A stretch of DNA of 23,944 bases from a virus. Positions 6,682 to 14,165 of this stretch are shown here, one piece after another (position 1 is the stretch's first letter; each line of letters opens with the position of its first letter). The translations under genes and the position numbers were made by a program. The notes beneath the pieces are model-generated. The model ran no database searches. It was not told where the DNA came from and saw nothing but the letters and a program-made list of their open reading frames with translations. Where the stretch lies: IMG/VR virus record IMGVR_UViG_3300037573_000265, positions 1 to 23,944 of that record, one strand, 5' to 3'.

Positions 6682-8244
6682 ATGAGTAAGTACACTGGAG
6701 AAAAATTAGACTACGTTGTAGCATTGCTAAAGAAGGATGAAGATCTTTCAATAGCAGGAGCTACCAAACAAATGTGTCAACAGTTTGAGATCAAGTATAA
6801 GGACTCTGTTAGAAGAGCAATTAGTCGACATATTAAACAAATGAGAGACGATCAAGCATTGGTAGATTCAGAGTTATTTGAAACTGCTAAGAAGAAAGTC
6901 ACTGAAGACAAACAAACTTTCTTAATTTCTTGGGCACAAAATGCAACACCGATTCATAAGAATTTTATGAAGAACATGAAAGCATATGCTGAAGAATTAG
7001 ATGCTGGTATTCATATCATTGCAGGAAGATATTCTAATCCAACTTCTATCTTTACAGATAAAGATAAGGATTGGTGGTCTCCTGAAGTGGTACCTTATTT
7101 AGATGCTGCAAGACATAATTTACATAAGTACTTACAAGTGCTTAGTGATATTAAAATTCCACCAACTGGATCCACTCCTCTATCAGGATTGAATTCTGTT
7201 ACTGGATTAGAGTCTTGTATCGTTGGTCATCCAAGACAACAAGTAAAGTCTTTACCAATTTTGGTAGGATATCCTCACAAGCTATTATTAAGTACTGGAG
7301 CTGCAACTGTGGCAAACTATACTGATAGCAAGTCAGGAAAGAAAGGTGAATTCCATCATAGCATTGGATTCGTTATTGTTGAATTGGATGGAGAGAACTT
7401 CCACATCAGGCAAGTAAGTGCTGATGATAATGGAAACTTCTATGATTTATACAAAAGAGTGAAGAATGGAATTGTACTTGACAATGTAGAAGGAGCAGAA
7501 GCTGCTGTACTTGGAGACATTCACATTGCTCACAATGATGAGAGAGCAACTGCTGTATCATTTAAGTTGTTAGATCAAATGAAGCCTAAGTCTACAATGA
7601 TTCATGACATTATTGATTGTGAAAGTATATCACATCATGAAGAGAATGATCCATTCAGACTTATGCAAAAGGAAGAGAATGGGACTGGTGACTTGAAGAA
7701 GGAACTAGAACAAATGTTAGAATGGGTTAAGTTGAGATTGAAATACAATTTGGTAATTGTAAGATCCAATCATGACGATTTCTTAGATAGATGGTTAAAG
7801 ACTGTTGATTGGAGAAGAGCTCGTAACAAAAGAATGTTTTTATTTGGTGCTAATATTTTAGCAAACCAACCAGTAGCTCAAAGTAAGGGAGTGATATCCT
7901 TCTTACTAGAAGATGCATTTGGAGACCAAATTAAGACCTTAGGATTAGATGATTCATATAGAATATTAGGATGGGAACTTGGAGTACATGGTCACGTAGG
8001 TGCAAATGGATCCAGAGGTGGTCATAACCAATATAAGAATATGAATACAAAGATGATTACTGGACACACTCACTCTCCTAACAGAGGTGATGGACACATG
8101 ACAGTAGGAACATTATCTGGATTAAGAGTAGGATATAATAAAGGAGCATCATCTTGGATGCATGCAAATGCTTTAATTTATCCTGATGGCAAAGCTCAAT
8201 TGATTTACATTGTTGGAGGAAAATATTGTAGAGATATGAAGTAA
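6682..8244 (+). CDS. Large calcineurin-like metallophosphoesterase with N-terminal helical (HTH-like) region
   Basis: The C-terminal half carries the metallophosphoesterase motifs in order: GDIH (D279, H281), HDIIDCES (D309, D312, in place of GDxxD), SNHDD (N363, H364, D365), HGH (H436, H438) and GHTH (H462, H464). All metal ligands are therefore present. The first 90 or so residues are helical and resemble a resolvase/terminase-like HTH (AGATKQMCQQF...DSVRRAISRHI). Residues about 100-270 are of unknown fold. At 520 aa it is long for the family. The substrate could be a nucleic acid or nucleotide; a phage DNA-entry or end-processing phosphoesterase is possible. It closes the P3 operon ahead of a strong terminator. 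Confidence 0.8.
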   Translation: MSKYTGEKLDYVVALLKKDEDLSIAGATKQMCQQFEIKYKDSVRRAISRHIKQMRDDQALVDSELFETAKKKVTEDKQTFLISWAQNATPIHKNFMKNMKAYAEELDAGIHIIAGRYSNPTSIFTDKDKDWWSPEVVPYLDAARHNLHKYLQVLSDIKIPPTGSTPLSGLNSVTGLESCIVGHPRQQVKSLPILVGYPHKLLLSTGAATVANYTDSKSGKKGEFHHSIGFVIVELDGENFHIRQVSADDNGNFYDLYKRVKNGIVLDNVEGAEAAVLGDIHIAHNDERATAVSFKLLDQMKPKSTMIHDIIDCESISHHEENDPFRLMQKEENGTGDLKKELEQMLEWVKLRLKYNLVIVRSNHDDFLDRWLKTVDWRRARNKRMFLFGANILANQPVAQSKGVISFLLEDAFGDQIKTLGLDDSYRILGWELGVHGHVGANGSRGGHNQYKNMNTKMITGHTHSPNRGDGHMTVGTLSGLRVGYNKGASSWMHANALIYPDGKAQLIYIVGGKYCRDMK

Positions 8245-8269
8245 TTGTCAAATATTATTTTAAGAGTAA

Positions 8270-8303
8270 AGGGGCACCATAACTGGTGCTCCTAAACTTT
8301 TTT
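8270..8303 (+). terminator. Rho-independent terminator of the nrd operon
   Basis: A 10-bp stem with one G-U pair, AGGGGCACCA (8270-8279) with TGGTGCTCCT (8284-8293), encloses the loop TAAC and is followed by AAACTTTTTT. It is the strongest hairpin in the window and separates the nrd operon from promoter P4. Confidence 0.9.
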
Positions 8304-8324
8304 AAAAAAAATTTCGTTTTATTG

Positions 8325-8355
8325 TTGTCAGAACGATATAGGTAGAGTATCTTTA
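8325..8355 (+). promoter_or_regulatory. Bacteroidota-type promoter P4, giving a nearly leaderless mRNA
   Basis: TTG at 8325-8327 (a second TTG at 8322), a 20-nt gap, and TATCTTTA at 8348-8355 preceded by GTAGAG. The start codon of the next gene is at 8360, only 4 nt past the -7 box, so the transcript should begin at or within a few bases of the AUG. Confidence 0.75.
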
Positions 8356-8359
8356 TGTC

Positions 8360-8929
8360 ATGGAAATAAAATCTACAAAATTATCAAACGGAGTAACATA
8401 TGGAAATGTAAGTTTCAAATGTGAATTAGAAGACAGAGATAGAAACAACTGTTCAGTAAGATCTCTTGCAACAGCTTTTGAAGTACCTTACAAGAAAGCA
8501 TTTGATGGTGCTGAAATGATTTGGGATAGACAAATAAATAAAGGAGCTAGTTGTTTTGGAGTACACAAAATGGCAAACATGGGATGGTTATGGGATAAGC
8601 AAATAACTAAGATGGGACAGATTGTAAAGGATGAAGATGATAATGAAATGTTCTTAGGAGAAAAGAAGTTAGGAAAATGGTATCCAGTTGGAGGTGGTGA
8701 GAGAAAGTTTAGAAAGATGAGTACTGGAACGTTTTTTAAGACGTATAAGGAAGGAACTTTTATTGTTAGTGTAAGAGGTCATATGTTTACAGTAAAGGAC
8801 GGAGAAGTGTTAGGAAACTATGAAGATGCTTTAATGTTGAAAAGACCAATCGATGTTGCATTTGCAGTTGGAAGTGTAGCTAACAGAGTAATCAAACCAA
8901 AAAGAATTAAAGGAAAAAGAGTTAGATAA
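8360..8929 (+). CDS. Papain-like (C39/C1-fold) cysteine peptidase candidate
   Basis: The layout fits a small papain-fold protease. An N-terminal NNCSVRSLATAF helix carries C31, a typical nucleophile at a helix start. About 110 residues later, GTFIVSVRGHMFTVKDGEVL places H141 in the typical VxGHxxxVxDG strand, and D147 or N153 could complete a triad. The middle segment (WDKQITKMG ... KKLGKWYPVGGG) is not recognised and the C-terminus is strongly basic (KPKRIKGKRVR). Targets could be phage structural proteins or a host factor; nothing in the sequence decides this. The start is fixed by promoter P4, since no nearby in-frame ATG follows. The stop overlaps the next ATG (TAATG). Confidence 0.6.
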   Translation: MEIKSTKLSNGVTYGNVSFKCELEDRDRNNCSVRSLATAFEVPYKKAFDGAEMIWDRQINKGASCFGVHKMANMGWLWDKQITKMGQIVKDEDDNEMFLGEKKLGKWYPVGGGERKFRKMSTGTFFKTYKEGTFIVSVRGHMFTVKDGEVLGNYEDALMLKRPIDVAFAVGSVANRVIKPKRIKGKRVR

Positions 8930-9309
8930 TGAACACAGAACAGAAACATAAGTTAGTAAAAAATTTATCAATCATAGGTTGTTTCGTTGCAGCCTTTGAT
9001 TTAGATAAAGAAGAAACGTACAATCGCATTGTACAAATGATAGAGAAGGGTGAGGAAGTAATAACTTTCAAAGAATGGACCAAGTATCCAACTAAAAGTT
9101 TGGGTTGCTTAGATCGTAAGTATTGGGCCAAAGGAGGAAGTGTAATGAGAAGAATGAGTTTAAAGACATTCTTAAAGGATTACAAAACTGGATCATATTT
9201 AGTAACATTAGATAAAGAAATGATCTATGTGAACAATGGAATGATAGCATTTGGAAAAGATGTTTCATTAAGATCAGGAATAGTTAAGGCAATAAAAATA
9301 ACTAAATAA
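8929..9309 (+). CDS. Paralogue of the upstream cysteine peptidase lacking the catalytic residues
   Basis: This 126-aa protein aligns with the preceding one. RRMSLKTFLKDYKTGSYLV matches RKMSTGTFFKTYKEGTFIV, and VAAFDLDKEET matches LATAFEVPYKK. In the same alignment the catalytic C31 becomes S14, and the catalytic H141 becomes E97 (LDKEMIYVNNG against VRGHMFTVKDG). The family fold is probably kept while proteolysis is lost. The region between the two blocks is shorter than in the partner. The gene starts inside the upstream stop (TAATG), so the two are translated as a coupled pair; complex formation or regulation of the active partner is a reasonable inference. It may equally be a decayed duplicate. 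Confidence 0.7.
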   Translation: MNTEQKHKLVKNLSIIGCFVAAFDLDKEETYNRIVQMIEKGEEVITFKEWTKYPTKSLGCLDRKYWAKGGSVMRRMSLKTFLKDYKTGSYLVTLDKEMIYVNNGMIAFGKDVSLRSGIVKAIKITK

Positions 9310-9318
9310 ATATATAAG

Positions 9319-9603
9319 ATGGCAGACAAGAAAGTAGAAAGTGTACAAGAAGAAATATTATTTGAATTAATGGTATTGGCAAGTGAAGCACCAAAGGAGG
9401 ATAGATTAATTAGCATTGCAACAATAGCTGCACTAACTCAATTCACTCCTGAGGTGACTGGGTACTTTATAGAAACAGCTCAGCAAATATTTGCTAAGGA
9501 AGGATATGATGCAATGATGAAAGTGTATTCAGAATTATTGTTTGCAAACCACAAAGAGGAGTTGGCTCTTGATTTGAATGAACTATCAATAAAGCTATCA
9601 TAA
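9319..9603 (+). CDS. Hypothetical acidic helical protein, 94 aa
   Basis: Predicted to be almost entirely alpha-helical and acidic (VQEEILFELMVLASEAPKEDRL, ALDLNELSIKLS). No membrane segment, signal peptide or catalytic motif is seen and the family is not recognised. It follows the pseudoprotease gene by 9 nt, and its stop overlaps the next start in a TAATG junction, so it belongs to the P4 operon. Confidence 0.7.
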   Translation: MADKKVESVQEEILFELMVLASEAPKEDRLISIATIAALTQFTPEVTGYFIETAQQIFAKEGYDAMMKVYSELLFANHKEELALDLNELSIKLS

Positions 9604-9974
9604 TGAAAGAAGACTATGCAAAAGTATCAATGATGCTTGATAAGGAATACACAGATGCACAATGTAGAAATTTAGTCAACTGTATCATGAGTGAAAATAT
9701 TGGCCCAGATGATGTTTGTAAAAGTCTTGTTGGGTTAGGAGTTAACTTGAATCTGTCTCATGAGTTAGTAGAGGAAAGTGAAATGGATGAAGATGGAGAG
9801 CTTGAGACTTTTGAGACAAGTGAGTTTCAGAACTTTGTTAATGAATCGATTGAGTCATTATTATACAATAAGGATACTATGAGTTGGGTAAAGTTTTATA
9901 GGAAGACTTTATTACAATTTGAGAAATATGAACTATTACACATTTTAAAATTAGAAAAAACATGGAATATTTAG
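9603..9974 (+). CDS. Hypothetical acidic protein, 123 aa
   Basis: The N-terminal 60 residues are helical with two cysteines (AQCRNLVNCIM). The centre has an acidic linker (EESEMDEDGELETFE) and the C-terminus is a more basic aromatic helix (MSWVKFYRKTLLQFEKYELLHIL). The family is not recognised. It starts in the stop codon of the upstream gene and its 3' end overlaps a further small ORF by 13 nt, an arrangement typical of translationally coupled phage early genes. Confidence 0.7.
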   Translation: MKEDYAKVSMMLDKEYTDAQCRNLVNCIMSENIGPDDVCKSLVGLGVNLNLSHELVEESEMDEDGELETFETSEFQNFVNESIESLLYNKDTMSWVKFYRKTLLQFEKYELLHILKLEKTWNI

Positions 9975-10099
9975 AATTTAAAGAATTTCTTTTAGCAGAA
10001 ACGTTATGCGACTTTGTCAACTATAATGCGATAAAGGCATTAACAATTACAAAAAGAGGAGAGTATTTTGTATTATTTTACAAAAAAGGATTAGATTAA
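9962..10099 (+). CDS. Small protein, 45 aa
   Basis: ATG at 9962 (context aaaaacATG) to TAA at 10097-10099. The product begins MEYLEFKEFLLAETL and ends YFVLFYKKGLD. It overlaps the end of the preceding gene by 13 nt in another frame and fills the gap before promoter P5. Hydrophobic and charged residues alternate in a way suggesting a small helix-strand fold. There are no homology clues. Support is positional: no other coding frame fits this stretch and the start context matches its neighbours. Confidence 0.55.
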   Translation: MEYLEFKEFLLAETLCDFVNYNAIKALTITKRGEYFVLFYKKGLD

Positions 10100-10101
10100 A
10101 G

Positions 10102-10133
10102 TTGCTTTGTATGTTCCAAAAAGAGTATCTTTG
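10102..10133 (+). promoter_or_regulatory. Bacteroidota-type promoter P5 (replication operon)
   Basis: GTTGCTTTG with TTG at 10102-10104, a 21-nt gap, then TATCTTTG at 10126-10133 preceded by AGAG. It is the closest match in the window to the Bacteroidota TAnnTTTG box. The ATG at 10155 follows with a leader of about 17 nt. Confidence 0.8.
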
Positions 10134-10154
10134 TGAAAAGATAAAACATATATT

Positions 10155-10400
10155 ATGAAAAATTTAATTATAAGTGTAGTATTAATTCTAGGAATATTTA
10201 CAAGTTGTGAACAATTTGATGAGATAGATGAGTGTGGAACCATAACCAACTATGATTATGAATATAGTAACTTTGTTGACCAATTTGGAAACCCAACAGA
10301 TACTTATTACTATGTATGGTTAGATGGAAACAAACACAGAGTGAACTTTGCTACATTCAGTGAAGCAAGATTAGGAGATGTAATTTGTATAGAATACTAA
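10155..10400 (+). CDS. Small secreted lipoprotein, 81 aa
   Basis: MKNLIISVVLILGIFTSC is a textbook lipoprotein signal, with the lipidated cysteine at residue 18. The mature 63 residues are acidic and Tyr-rich (CGTITNYDYEYSNFVDQFG, DTYYYVWLDGNKHRV) and look beta-stranded. No family is recognised. It is the first gene after promoter P5 and lies 5 nt ahead of the replication initiator gene. Small early lipoproteins in phages often block superinfecting phages at the envelope (known for T5 Llp and others); that role is inference here. Confidence 0.8.
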   Translation: MKNLIISVVLILGIFTSCEQFDEIDECGTITNYDYEYSNFVDQFGNPTDTYYYVWLDGNKHRVNFATFSEARLGDVICIEY

Positions 10401-10405
10401 GATAA

Positions 10406-11149
10406 ATGACAATAAACATAACACAAATAAAAGACTTGTTGAATAGTAAACTAACTGTAGTACAGAGAGGTTTGCTAATCACAATTCTTCTAGTAAAGGA
10501 TACCAAGCCAGAATATACATTAGCCAAGTTGAAGTCAGAGATTAAGATAAAGGAATACTACCAAGATCTAATCACACTTCATGAAGCTGAGTATATAGTA
10601 TGGAGTGGATATGCAGCTGCAAAAAGATCGTTGAATGAAAAAGATGATCCTAATGTAGCTGAAGTAATTATATTTATGAATAAGTTGTATGGAAGAAATT
10701 TCAACCCTGATTCTAAATATGCAACAAAAGGACTCAGAGAAAGATTAACAGAACATTCAGTAGAAGATATCAAAGCTGTAGTAGCAAATAGATATGTAGA
10801 GTGGAAGGATGATGCAGTAATGGAAAAGCACTTGAATCCAACTACAATATTTAGACCTAGTAAGTTTGATAAATATATTGAAGAAGCCAAGAGAACGAAT
10901 AAAGGAGAGTCTTTATTATTGGCTGACAAAATTAATCTAACACATGGGACAGAGATTGAATTCTCAATGAGTGAACACTTATTGGATAAAGATGTATATG
11001 CAATTAAAACATATGACTTAGACAAAACTGGAAACAGAACGACAAGTGGAATGTTTAGTAAAGTATATGGAAAAGACCTTAAAAAGATGTTAAAAGCTCA
11101 ACAAGGAAAACAATCAAAGGAGAATGAGTTTATTTACCAAGAACAATAG
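10406..11149 (+). CDS. Replisome organiser / helicase loader with Phg_2220_C-type C-terminal domain
   Basis: Residues about 90-165 match the conserved phage replication C-terminal domain. IIFMNKLYGRNFNPDSK is followed by LRERLTEHSVEDIKAVV, then VEWKDDAVMEKHLNPTTIF and SKFDKYIEEA, which is the signature of DnaD-like replisome organisers. The N-terminal 70 residues resemble a winged-helix-like DNA-binding part (LTVVQRGLLITILLV). Such proteins bind the origin and load the replicative helicase; the helicase gene begins 3 nt downstream, which strongly supports the role. The C-terminal 80 residues are of unknown function. Confidence 0.8.
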   Translation: MTINITQIKDLLNSKLTVVQRGLLITILLVKDTKPEYTLAKLKSEIKIKEYYQDLITLHEAEYIVWSGYAAAKRSLNEKDDPNVAEVIIFMNKLYGRNFNPDSKYATKGLRERLTEHSVEDIKAVVANRYVEWKDDAVMEKHLNPTTIFRPSKFDKYIEEAKRTNKGESLLLADKINLTHGTEIEFSMSEHLLDKDVYAIKTYDLDKTGNRTTSGMFSKVYGKDLKKMLKAQQGKQSKENEFIYQEQ

Positions 11150-11152
11150 GAT

Positions 11153-13042
11153 ATGATATTAGATAAAAAAGTAAGTTTCTTTAAGACTACCAAACACACT
11201 GATGTGCTAGGAAATTTTCCTATCAGTCAGGCCCTACAATATATTAAGGGAGGTAAGTTCAGAGAGAAGATTGACAAGGTGAGAGCTGGTCAAAAAGTAT
11301 TTAAGACTCAGCTTCCAACTGTTGCAATGCATGGTATTTTTTCTCATGAGAGAAAGAAGGATCAATTTGTTGAAGCAAGTGGACTGATCATATTAGACAT
11401 TGATGATGTAGATGTTGATAAGTTAGAAGAGATTAAACAAGAGATAATGGATGACTCCAACTCAGTAGTTGCTGTGATGGTTTCTCCTTCAGGTAATGGA
11501 ATCAAAGTTTTGTATTACATTGAACCAGATTTAATCACTGCAGATAATTATAGACAGATTGGAAAGCAATTGGTACAAGATTTTATGATCTATGGAGATG
11601 TAGATTATTTATCAGTAACAGATTGTTTGATTATGACTTACGATCCAAACATACTAATAAATGAATTGGCTGAGCCAGATCAAATATTGGTAGAGGAGAA
11701 ACAAGTAATTGTTGGAGAATTAGAACCTAAGGATCCAAACAGAAAAGTTTGGGATGATGCTGAAGAATTTTTTGAAACAGTACTTGCAAATAATATAGAA
11801 GAGAAGACAAATAATAACTTCCACTACATTCAAGTTGCAATATTGGATCTAAAGAAATTTGGATTTGAACATCCTAAAGAAGACTTAACTTTTGTAATAG
11901 ATTTTGCTGAAGCATGCTTCAAGAGATCAGCTGACAATAAACAGCGATTCTTAGAAGTAGTTGAATTGAGTAAGTCTTATCAACAAACTCAATGGCCTTA
12001 TAAGTCAGAGAGAGAAGTTGTAGAAGAAGTTGAGAGTATTGATTACAGTCAATACCAAGATGATGAAGAGGGAGTGTCTCATATAGTAGACGAAGATGGA
12101 ACAGAGATAGAGGTAGAAGAAAGTGGATTAATTAATTATGAAGGACTATTTGAAAATGTAGTTGAAGTAATTAAAGAAGGTGATAGAGTAGGATTCGAAA
12201 CATCACACAAAGCATTTTCAGACATCTTTAGATTCAAAGGTTCGGGGATCCTAACTGTCACTGGTATTCCAGGACATGGTAAGACTGAATTTGTTGATAG
12301 CTGTATTCTTGATTTGGCTAGATTGCATGGACATGAAAGTATTGTGTGTGGATTTGAACAAACTCCTGAAGAGCACATTATTAAATTATCAAGAAAGTTA
12401 ATTGGAACTGATGTAACTTGTAAGACTTGGTTTAATGAAAACAATATGCCTACATTAACGAATGCATATAGATTCATTACATCTAAGATTAAACATATTA
12501 ACTCTGACAAGGTTGGAGGAGATGTGATTAAGATTCTAGAGATTGCAGCACAACAAGTAGCTGAGTCAAGAGCCAATGGAGGAGATCCAAAGTATCTTGT
12601 AATTGATCCATTCAACATGCTAAGCATTAAAGGTAAGTTTAATGGACATGAAAAGATTGAAGAAATCTTGAGAAGACTAACACAATTTTCTCATCAGATG
12701 AAGATGATGGTTATTTTAGTAGCCCATCCATTTAAGATGAGAAAGGATGAAAAGACTGGAAACTATGAAGTACCAGATTTTTATTCTGTAAAGGGATCCT
12801 CAGCATTTTTTGAAATGTCTTATCATGGATTAGTCGTTTACAGATCACCAGGTCAAGTACTTGTAAGAGTATTGAAAGTTAAACAAAACAACTTAGGTAG
12901 AGCAGGAGCTGAGGTGTACTTTGATTATGAAAGAGCACCAGGTCGTTATATACCAAAAGATGAAGAAGGTAATGAACTTGGAGGAGATCACAGAAGTAAA
13001 GACTGGTTAACAGATGTATTAAAAAAAGAGAATAAATTATGA
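11153..13042 (+). CDS. Primase-helicase: VirE_N/BT4734-type (AEP-like) N-terminus with DnaB-type helicase
   Basis: The N-terminal 180 residues match the VirE_N/BT4734 family: ASGLIILDIDDVD (D82, D84, D85) and VSPSGNGIKVLYYI, motifs related to archaeo-eukaryotic primases. A linker with an acidic stretch (about 310-330) leads to a DnaB/Twinkle-type RecA helicase. This has Walker A GIPGHGKT (371-378), FEQTPEE, Walker B YLVIDPFN (D485), LVAHPFKM, and KVKQNNLGRAGAEVYFDYE with a probable arginine finger. One chain could therefore make primers and unwind the fork, like T7 gp4 but with a different primase class. Whether the N-terminus is catalytically active cannot be told from sequence. The gene ends by overlapping the next ATG (ATGA). 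Confidence 0.87.
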   Translation: MILDKKVSFFKTTKHTDVLGNFPISQALQYIKGGKFREKIDKVRAGQKVFKTQLPTVAMHGIFSHERKKDQFVEASGLIILDIDDVDVDKLEEIKQEIMDDSNSVVAVMVSPSGNGIKVLYYIEPDLITADNYRQIGKQLVQDFMIYGDVDYLSVTDCLIMTYDPNILINELAEPDQILVEEKQVIVGELEPKDPNRKVWDDAEEFFETVLANNIEEKTNNNFHYIQVAILDLKKFGFEHPKEDLTFVIDFAEACFKRSADNKQRFLEVVELSKSYQQTQWPYKSEREVVEEVESIDYSQYQDDEEGVSHIVDEDGTEIEVEESGLINYEGLFENVVEVIKEGDRVGFETSHKAFSDIFRFKGSGILTVTGIPGHGKTEFVDSCILDLARLHGHESIVCGFEQTPEEHIIKLSRKLIGTDVTCKTWFNENNMPTLTNAYRFITSKIKHINSDKVGGDVIKILEIAAQQVAESRANGGDPKYLVIDPFNMLSIKGKFNGHEKIEEILRRLTQFSHQMKMMVILVAHPFKMRKDEKTGNYEVPDFYSVKGSSAFFEMSYHGLVVYRSPGQVLVRVLKVKQNNLGRAGAEVYFDYERAPGRYIPKDEEGNELGGDHRSKDWLTDVLKKENKL

Positions 13043-13119
13043 AGAATAAAATAAGTGGCCATAGATTTGGCTTGATATTATTAATGGGACTTTTGGGTCT
13101 TTTATTACTAGCAATATAA
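13039..13119 (+). CDS. Very small membrane peptide, 26 aa
   Basis: ATG at 13039 overlaps the primase-helicase stop (ATGA), and its TAA overlaps the next start (TAATG at 13119). The peptide MKNKISGHRF followed by about 15 hydrophobic residues (GLILLMGLLGLLLLAI) is a single predicted transmembrane helix with a basic N-terminus. The tight coupling on both sides makes it more likely to be translated than a chance ORF. Function is unknown; an inner-membrane anchor or a holin-like helper is possible. Confidence 0.6.
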   Translation: MKNKISGHRFGLILLMGLLGLLLLAI

Positions 13120-13490
13120 TGAATGATACAGATTTAATATATGACGAAGAGTCATCGGAAGAAAGAATGAAAGCAATTGGACAGAATGGTAACACTGGAG
13201 AGCATTATGCAAATATTGATGCAGTTCTTAGTAAAACATTTGACAAAGAGCCAACTTGGACACATACTATTACAAAGGGAGATCAAAGAACAATGAGCCA
13301 AGCGGTAAGTGGTTCGACAGCAATTGCAAATGAACAACAATTGCCTGATGCAAGAAAGCATCAAATCATTTCATTCATTAAGTCAGGAGTAAGATTATTT
13401 GGATACGTACTATTACCATTTGATATAGTAGCAGCAACAGTAATTTTATTCATGAGTGAAGTAATAGGAATTTTGGAAGAATTAGTTTAA
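13119..13490 (+). CDS. Hypothetical C-terminally anchored membrane protein, 123 aa
   Basis: The first 85 residues are acidic and hydrophilic (DLIYDEESSEERMK, DAVLSKTFDKEPTW). The C-terminal 35 hold a hydrophobic stretch (VRLFGYVLLPFDIVAATVILF) that looks like a membrane anchor. No family is recognised. It starts in the stop codon of a 26-aa membrane peptide, so the two may form a membrane pair. It could be a replisome-membrane tether or an envelope-acting early protein; neither is supported beyond position. Confidence 0.7.
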   Translation: MNDTDLIYDEESSEERMKAIGQNGNTGEHYANIDAVLSKTFDKEPTWTHTITKGDQRTMSQAVSGSTAIANEQQLPDARKHQIISFIKSGVRLFGYVLLPFDIVAATVILFMSEVIGILEELV

Positions 13491-13508
13491 AATAAATAAA
13501 AAAACACA

Positions 13509-13616
13509 ATGGCATTAAATACACATCAAAGAAAAAGAAAAGGAATACATTCAAAGAATGCATCAAAAGGTCAGACTAAATACAAACAAAAGTATAGAGG
13601 ACAAGGTAAAAAATAA
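13509..13616 (+). CDS. Small, highly basic peptide, 35 aa
   Basis: The ORF begins MALNTHQRKRKGIHSKN and ends KYKQKYRGQGKK, with about 14 Lys/Arg residues and only one hydrophobic stretch. The start has the usual A-rich context (aaaacacaATG). Such composition suggests binding to nucleic acid or the ribosome. The C-terminal YRGQGK tail is reminiscent of small basic proteins seen in Bacteroidota genomes; this is recollection of a pattern rather than a verified family. It lies 18 nt after the preceding gene and 23 nt before the next. Confidence 0.6.
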   Translation: MALNTHQRKRKGIHSKNASKGQTKYKQKYRGQGKK

Positions 13617-13639
13617 TTAATCTAATAACATAGAATAAA

Positions 13640-13828
13640 ATGTCAAAAGTAGAATTAAGTACATACACACCAGAAGAAATAATTGCAATCATGAATACAG
13701 AAGTTAATTTCGAAGAAGTGGTGGATGAACAATTAGTTGATGATCTAATTATGATAGCAGGATATACAGAAGAAGAGGCAAGAGCGGCTGCTAAAGATAT
13801 CAAGAAAGAAGATCAAATTAAATTTTAA
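13640..13828 (+). CDS. Hypothetical acidic protein, 62 aa
   Basis: A compact acidic protein (YTPEEIIAIMNTEVNFEEVVDEQLVDDLIMIAG) ending in a UBA-like helix, YTEEEARAAAKDIKKEDQIKF. It has no signal peptide, membrane segment or catalytic motif. The context atagaataaaATG is a normal start for this genome. It closes the P5 unit; promoter P6 follows 22 nt later. Function is not recognised. Confidence 0.72.
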   Translation: MSKVELSTYTPEEIIAIMNTEVNFEEVVDEQLVDDLIMIAGYTEEEARAAAKDIKKEDQIKF

Positions 13829-13850
13829 TTAAAAATAAATTGGATTATCG

Positions 13851-13881
13851 TTGTGAGAACTATACAAAGAGAGTATCTTTA
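13851..13881 (+). promoter_or_regulatory. Bacteroidota-type promoter P6 (RNA polymerase operon)
   Basis: TTG at 13851-13853, a 20-nt gap, TATCTTTA at 13874-13881 preceded by AGAG. It lies in the 93-nt gap before the ATG at 13922 and is the nearest visible promoter for the single-subunit RNA polymerase gene four genes downstream. Confidence 0.78.
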
Positions 13882-13921
13882 TGACATCAATAAATTATAA
13901 ACCAATTTAAAAATTAAAATT

Positions 13922-14149
13922 ATGAAGTACACATCAACATTATCACAGATTGCAGAACAAGTTTTTACAGCAACAACAGTAGGTCAAGCCAAAAGTATTG
14001 TAACAAATCACATTGGAGACACAAAAATTAAAGATGCTGATAAGAATTTAATTATCAAGAATGTGAATGAATTGAAATCTTTAGTAAGAGTACAAACTTA
14101 TTTATGTAACTCTTTATTGAAGTTTGAAGGATTAGGATTGAATTATTAA
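13922..14149 (+). CDS. Hypothetical protein, 75 aa
   Basis: Begins MKYTSTLSQIAEQVFTATTVG and is predicted helical throughout, with a mixed-charge middle (NHIGDTKIKDADKNLIIKNVNEL). It has the strong local start context aaaattATG and is the first gene after promoter P6. No domain is recognised. The length and composition are typical of small phage regulatory or accessory proteins, but that is not evidence of function. Confidence 0.72.
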   Translation: MKYTSTLSQIAEQVFTATTVGQAKSIVTNHIGDTKIKDADKNLIIKNVNELKSLVRVQTYLCNSLLKFEGLGLNY

Positions 14150-14165
14150 CATTTAAAACAAATAT

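Noticed and set aside
10579-11025. Minus-strand ORF of 148 codons
   Set aside because: Complement of the replication-protein gene; the translation is low-complexity Ser/Leu/Ile-rich, with no start context or promoter.
12136-12627. Minus-strand ORF of 163 codons
   Set aside because: Lies opposite the helicase Walker motifs and shows no protein-like pattern of its own.
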